From Microtetraspora fusca (GTDB lineage Bacteria > Actinomycetota > Actinomycetes > Streptosporangiales > Streptosporangiaceae), in contig NZ_BBYK01000038.1 in the NCBI RefSeq assembly GCF_001570365.1, positions 294,787-358,786 of the forward strand: a stretch of DNA of 64,000 bases, given 5' to 3'. Shown one piece after another: positions 60,759-64,000 of the stretch. Under the pieces are notes generated by a model that was not told the origin of the DNA, searched no databases, and worked only from the letters and a program-made list of their open reading frames with translations. Position 1 is the stretch's first letter, and every line of letters begins with the position of its first letter. The translations under genes were made by a program, and so were the position numbers.

Positions 60759-61871
60759 GTGACGACGCCCGGCAAGACGACACGCTCCCCCGCCGTGCTG
60801 CGCATGGGGCTGATCGTGCTGTTCGTGGTCGCGCAGGCCGCCACCCCGCCCGGCTTCGGCCTGTCGGGGCGCGGGCTCGCGGTCGCCGGCCTCACGCTCG
60901 CCGTCGCCGTCACCGTGGCCGCCGGGATCCTGCCCGTCGACAGAGAAGGGACGCCCCGGAGGGTGGTCCTCGGAATCCCCGTCAAGATCATTTCACTCTG
61001 CCTCGCCGCCGTGGCATCGATCGTCCTGATCGAGACGGCGAACGCGAGCGGCCCCGCCATCGGCGGCCTGCTCTTCGTCGTCGGGGCCGCCGCGGCCCGC
61101 CACCAGCCGCGGCACTCGCTGCCGGTGGCCGTCGTCGCGCTGGTGGGGCTGCTCGTCGGCGGCGCGGTGAGCGGCGACATGGCACAGGATCTGAGCCTGT
61201 GCCTGAGTGTCTGCTCGGCGTACCTCGTCATGCACACGGCCGCGCTGCGCCGGGCCACCAGGAAGGCCGAGGCGCGCGAGGCGGTGCTGGCCGAGCGCGC
61301 CCGCATCGCGCGGGAGATCCACGACATCCTCGCCCATTCGCTGTCGGCCCAGATCGTGCACCTGGAGGGCGCCCGGCTGCTGTTGCGGGCCGACCGGACC
61401 GGTGAGGCCCTGGAACGCGTGGACCGCGCCAGGGATCTGGCCAAGAACGGTCTCGAAGAGGCCCGCCGGGCCGTCGCCGCCCTGCGCGAGGATCTGCCGC
61501 CGCTTCCCGTCGCGCTGCGCGCCCTGGCCGACGAGTTCCGTACGGCCACGGGCCGTGAGTGCACTGTCGAGGTGTCCGGGCCGGAGCGGCGGCTGCCTCC
61601 GGAGACCGAGCTCGCGATCGTCCGCACCGCCCAGGAGGCGATCACGAACGTGCGCCGCCACTCGCCCGGCTCGCCCGCGCGCGTACGGCTCGGCTTCCGG
61701 GACGGCACCTGCGAGCTGGATGTGGTGAACCCCGCCTCCGAGGTCCCCGGCACGTCTGGGGGAGGATACGGGCTCGTGGGGATGCGCGAGCGGGCCGAAC
61801 TTCTCGGCGGGACGCTGGAGGCGGGCGAGTCGGACGGCGGTTTCCGGGTGCGGCTGCTGGTGCCGGCGTGA
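60759..61871 (+). CDS. NarL-type sensor histidine kinase
   Basis: The 370-residue membrane kinase starts at GTG 60759. About five TM helices (~15-155) precede a HisKA_3 dimerisation domain with the phospho-His in ERARIAREIHDILAHSLSAQIVHLEGARLLL. The HATPase domain follows (ETELAIVRTAQEAITNVRRHSPGSPARVRLGF; GGGYGLVGMRERAELLGGTLEAGESDGGFRVRLLVPA). No separate extracellular sensor loop of size is seen, so the signal may be membrane-borne. It pairs with the response regulator 82 bp downstream. Confidence 0.92.
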   Translation: MTTPGKTTRSPAVLRMGLIVLFVVAQAATPPGFGLSGRGLAVAGLTLAVAVTVAAGILPVDREGTPRRVVLGIPVKIISLCLAAVASIVLIETANASGPAIGGLLFVVGAAAARHQPRHSLPVAVVALVGLLVGGAVSGDMAQDLSLCLSVCSAYLVMHTAALRRATRKAEAREAVLAERARIAREIHDILAHSLSAQIVHLEGARLLLRADRTGEALERVDRARDLAKNGLEEARRAVAALREDLPPLPVALRALADEFRTATGRECTVEVSGPERRLPPETELAIVRTAQEAITNVRRHSPGSPARVRLGFRDGTCELDVVNPASEVPGTSGGGYGLVGMRERAELLGGTLEAGESDGGFRVRLLVPA

Positions 61872-61953
61872 CCGCCCGCCTGCCCCTTCACTCGTCTACG
61901 CGAGCGGGCACGATGTCGGCCGTCGTCCCGCGTACGGCGAAGGAGAGCCGCGC

Positions 61954-62694
61954 ATGACGGCGCGCGTTCTGGTGGCCGACGACCAGTCGGTGGTCCGCGA
62001 GGGGCTGGTGCTGCTGCTCGGCCTGTTGCCCGGGATCGAGGTCGTCGGGTCGGCGGGCGACGGCGAGGCCGCGCTGCGGCTGGTCGCCGCCGAACGCCCC
62101 GACGTGGTGCTCATGGACCTGCGGATGCCCCGCATGGACGGCGTCGAGGCCACCCGGCGGATCCGCGCCGAGTTCCCGGACACCCAGGTCGTCGTCCTGA
62201 CCACGTACGCGGACGACGAGTCGGTCTTCACCGCGCTCCGGGCCGGGGCGCGCGGCTTCCTCACCAAGAGCGCCGACGCCGACGAGATCGCCCGAGCCGT
62301 GGAGGCGGTCATGAACGGCGACGCGCAGCTCGACCCGGGCGTGCAGCGTCGGCTGATCAGCACGGTGACGGCCCTTCAGGCCCCTTCCGATCCCCCCGCC
62401 CCCGCCGCGCCCGACCGTTCCGCGCCTCCCGAGTCCCCGGACGCCGGGTCCCGCCCCTCCCCCTCGGGGGAACCCCGCCGGGGAGCGGCGCCCGCCGCGC
62501 TGACGCCGCGCGAGATGGAGGTGCTGCGGCTCATCGCGCGCGGCCTGTCGAACGCGGAGATCGCGGCCGCGCTGTACGTCAGCGAGGCGACCGTGAAGAC
62601 CCACATCAACAACCTCTTCGCGAAGGCCGGCCTGCGGGACCGGGCGCAGGCGGTCGCCTACGCGTACCGGAACGGGCTCGCCGACCCGTCCTGA
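61954..62694 (+). CDS. NarL/FixJ-type response regulator
   Basis: The 246-residue regulator has a receiver domain (~1-120) with acidic DD at 9-10, phospho-acceptor Asp 55 in VVLMDLRMPRMDG, and Lys in FLTKSADADE. A long Pro/Ala/Ser linker (~140-180) precedes the GerE HTH (LTPREMEVLRLIARGLSNAEIAAALYVSEATVKTHINNLFAKAGLRDRAQAVAYAYRNGL). ATG 61954 has AAGGAG 8 nt upstream. It is the partner of the adjacent kinase; targets are unknown. Confidence 0.93.
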   Translation: MTARVLVADDQSVVREGLVLLLGLLPGIEVVGSAGDGEAALRLVAAERPDVVLMDLRMPRMDGVEATRRIRAEFPDTQVVVLTTYADDESVFTALRAGARGFLTKSADADEIARAVEAVMNGDAQLDPGVQRRLISTVTALQAPSDPPAPAAPDRSAPPESPDAGSRPSPSGEPRRGAAPAALTPREMEVLRLIARGLSNAEIAAALYVSEATVKTHINNLFAKAGLRDRAQAVAYAYRNGLADPS

Positions 62695-62734
62695 CCCCGT
62701 CTTGACCCGGCCCGTCCACGGACCTTCCGGACGG

Positions 62735-62756
62735 CCGCGCGCATGAGCGCGCGCGG
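62735..62756. terminator. Hairpin between the response regulator and metallopeptidase genes
   Basis: An 8-bp CCGCGCGC/GCGCGCGG-type stem with a short loop lies between convergent gene ends. Confidence 0.5.
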
Positions 62757-62794
62757 GATGGGCGGAGGAAGCCGCCCCTGGCCGGACGGGCCGG

Positions 62795-63505
62795 TCAGCA
62801 GCTCCCGACGCCCTCGTCGAAGCCCTTGGCGAACGCCTCCTGCCGCTGCTCGGGCGTGCCGTGCGCGTTGGGCTCCCACCAGGCGTCGGTGGGGTCTCCG
62901 GCCGCTTCGAGGTTGGCGAACAGCTCCTCGTCGTCGCCCTCCTCCGCCTGGATCAGACCGGCCTTGATCATCCCGCCGAGCGTCGCGCCCCCGTAGCAGT
63001 CCGCCTGGAGCTCCTGCTCCACGTTGTACTCGAAGTCGCTCTCCAACTGGGCCTGTACGGCGTGGCCGAACTCATGCGGGATCACGACGTAAACCGCGCC
63101 GTCTCCCATCTGGTCATACATGGAACGCAGCCACCCGGCGTCGTAGGCGATGTAGTGCCCGTCAGGGCAGTAGAACGCGTTCTCAGGAAGGGCCTGCTCG
63201 CCACCGCAGATCGGCCCGTTCTCCGGACCGTAGGCGATGAAGCGCTTCACCGGTTGGTACGTTCCACCGGCCGCCGCGAACCGCTTGGTCCAGAACTGCT
63301 CCGTGACGCACCTGGCCAGCCGGACGTCGCCGGCGAAGTCGTCGCCGACCTCGTCACAGCCGGACGCGGACGCCGTGGCGGTGGCCCTCTGCCGCTCCTT
63401 CTTCGGCTCCTTGGCCGGGGCCTCGGACAGGTCGCCGGACGCCCCGCAGCCTGCGGCGAGGGTCACGGAGAGCGCGACGGCGAGCAACATTCGGGGGGAA
63501 ATCAT
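62795..63505 (-). CDS. Neutral zinc metallopeptidase lipoprotein (YpfJ-like)
   Basis: The 236-residue protein has the lipobox LAAGC (Cys 20), a charged linker, then the putative neutral zinc metallopeptidase domain: YCPDGHYIAYDAGWLRSMYDQMGDGAVYVVIPHEFGHAVQAQL (HEFGH zinc site) and a downstream acidic/metal ligand region QELQADCYGGATLGGM. Six Cys residues may form disulfides outside the membrane. Substrate unknown. It is convergent with the response regulator gene. Confidence 0.88.
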   Translation of the reverse strand: MISPRMLLAVALSVTLAAGCGASGDLSEAPAKEPKKERQRATATASASGCDEVGDDFAGDVRLARCVTEQFWTKRFAAAGGTYQPVKRFIAYGPENGPICGGEQALPENAFYCPDGHYIAYDAGWLRSMYDQMGDGAVYVVIPHEFGHAVQAQLESDFEYNVEQELQADCYGGATLGGMIKAGLIQAEEGDDEELFANLEAAGDPTDAWWEPNAHGTPEQRQEAFAKGFDEGVGSC

Positions 63506-63649
63506 TATTTGTCCGCCTTACGGGTGAATCAATGACGAGCTGGATCATCCCGTACGCAGGGCCGGATTTCGGCATCGGCCGTCGGGCCTCGGTTACCCCC
63601 GGCCGCAGTCCAAACGGCGGACCAGGCGCGCCGCGACCGGCGGACGCGG

Positions 63650-64000
63650 CTACCCCCGTTCCCTCCGGTCGCGGTCGAGGCGGCGGGCCAGGCGCGCCGC
63701 GACATAGCCGAGGGAGTTGGTCCCGAGATGGGTGAGGGCCGGGGCGAGCAGGCCGCCCCGGCGGCGCAACTCCCCGAAGAACAGGCCGGCCACCGTGGTG
63801 GACGCCACGGTCCCCGCGACCAACCGGCCGACGGTCGCCGGAGAGAGCCCGGACCGCAGATGGCCGGTGGTCGCCGCCGGGGAGCCGGACGTCGGATGGC
63901 CGATGGTCGCGGCCGGGGAGCCGGACGTCGGATGACCGGTGGTCGCCGGAGAGGACCCGGACGCCAGGTGACCGAGCGCCGGGTTGGCCCGCGCCATGTC
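63650..64000 (-). CDS. CPBP-family intramembrane metalloprotease, C-terminal part (truncated by the window)
   Basis: The frame is open to the window end; 116 residues plus the stop are visible. It contains the FxxxR motif in LFFGELRRRGG and HxxxN in THLGTNSLGYVAARLARR, the second and third motifs of CPBP/CAAX-type proteases; the first (EExxxR) must lie beyond 64000. Between them and the window edge are four 12-residue tandem repeats (63818-63961) in the loop that usually reads like ARANPALG. The ATG at 63997 is probably internal, not the start. Confidence 0.75.
   Translation of the reverse strand, partial: DMARANPALGHLASGSSPATTGHPTSGSPAATIGHPTSGSPAATTGHLRSGLSPATVGRLVAGTVASTTVAGLFFGELRRRGGLLAPALTHLGTNSLGYVAARLARRLDRDRRERG
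63818..63961 (-). repeat. Four in-frame 36-bp tandem repeats inside the CPBP protease gene
   Basis: Four units of 12 residues of the form SGSPAATTGHPT (variants ending GHLR and GRLV) run in frame, with the preceding ANPALGHLA looking like the parent segment. The unit length of 36 bp preserves the frame. Confidence 0.75.

Noticed and set aside
58805-61405. An 866-codon plus-strand open frame
   Set aside because: It is antisense to pcrA and out of frame with the following membrane-protein and kinase genes; low-complexity composition.
1-64000. tRNA, rRNA, CRISPR or prophage/IS genes
   Set aside because: I saw no T-loop/acceptor patterns, rRNA motifs, regularly spaced repeats with spacers, transposase or integrase motifs. 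A covariance-model tRNA scan would be needed for certainty.

Overview
The window is about 72% G+C with the codon use of a filamentous actinomycete. The gene content (DUF6350/PerM, an SCO4848-like membrane protein, PH- and AMIN-type small proteins, a kinase fused to a solute-binding domain, many GTG/TTG and leaderless starts) fits an actinobacterium of the Streptosporangiales type, but the genus cannot be fixed from sequence alone. From lpdA to pcrA the order resembles, from memory, a long conserved core stretch of Streptomyces chromosomes. I found no rRNA, tRNA, CRISPR array, transposase or prophage gene.

Region 1 (1-5.9 kb) is accessory and linked to secretion. It holds the 3' end of a toxin with a Scabin/pierisin-like ADP-ribosyltransferase domain, two small EspC/WXG100-like proteins, a WXG100-transglycosylase fusion whose start is interrupted by a dispersed repeat, and two membrane proteins with different outer domains (TPM-like and pentapeptide repeat) but the same cytoplasmic domain. 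Region 2 (5.9-13.5 kb) carries an LpdA-like flavoprotein, a gamma-glutamylcyclotransferase-like protein, purine nucleoside phosphorylase, a phosphohexomutase, adenosine deaminase and small proteins. Region 3 (13.6-17.6 kb) has a sigma-like/transmembrane fusion protein and a divergent MarR/MFS pair. Region 4 (17.7-26.3 kb) is a nucleoside uptake and breakdown operon (BMP lipoprotein, ATPase, two permeases, cytidine deaminase, thymidine phosphorylase) with an M20 amidohydrolase upstream.

Region 5 (26.6-38.4 kb) has a YbdK-like ligase, a D,D-carboxypeptidase, YihY, trpS, a CBS-domain membrane protein, galE, a DUF11 protein, a divergent PadR/MFS pair and a LuxR regulator. Region 6 (38.4-56 kb) is mostly central metabolism: a sensor kinase, icd, a citrate synthase, an FHA protein, an MprF-like protein, an esterase, folD, purH, purN, PerM, sucCD and a B12-binding protein. 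Region 7 (56-64 kb) has a secreted protein, pcrA, a small membrane protein, a second copy of the dispersed repeat, a NarL-type two-component system, a zinc metallopeptidase and the 3' end of a CPBP protease.

Nucleoside salvage is the clearest shared pathway: uptake and deamination/phosphorolysis in region 4 join adenosine deaminase, phosphorylase and phosphomutase in region 2. The best leads for something new are the toxin/WXG100 locus with the split-start transglycosylase, the shared cytoplasmic domain, the dispersed repeat, the structured leader before the M20 gene, and a group of genes with a -10 box 6-7 nt before the start codon.
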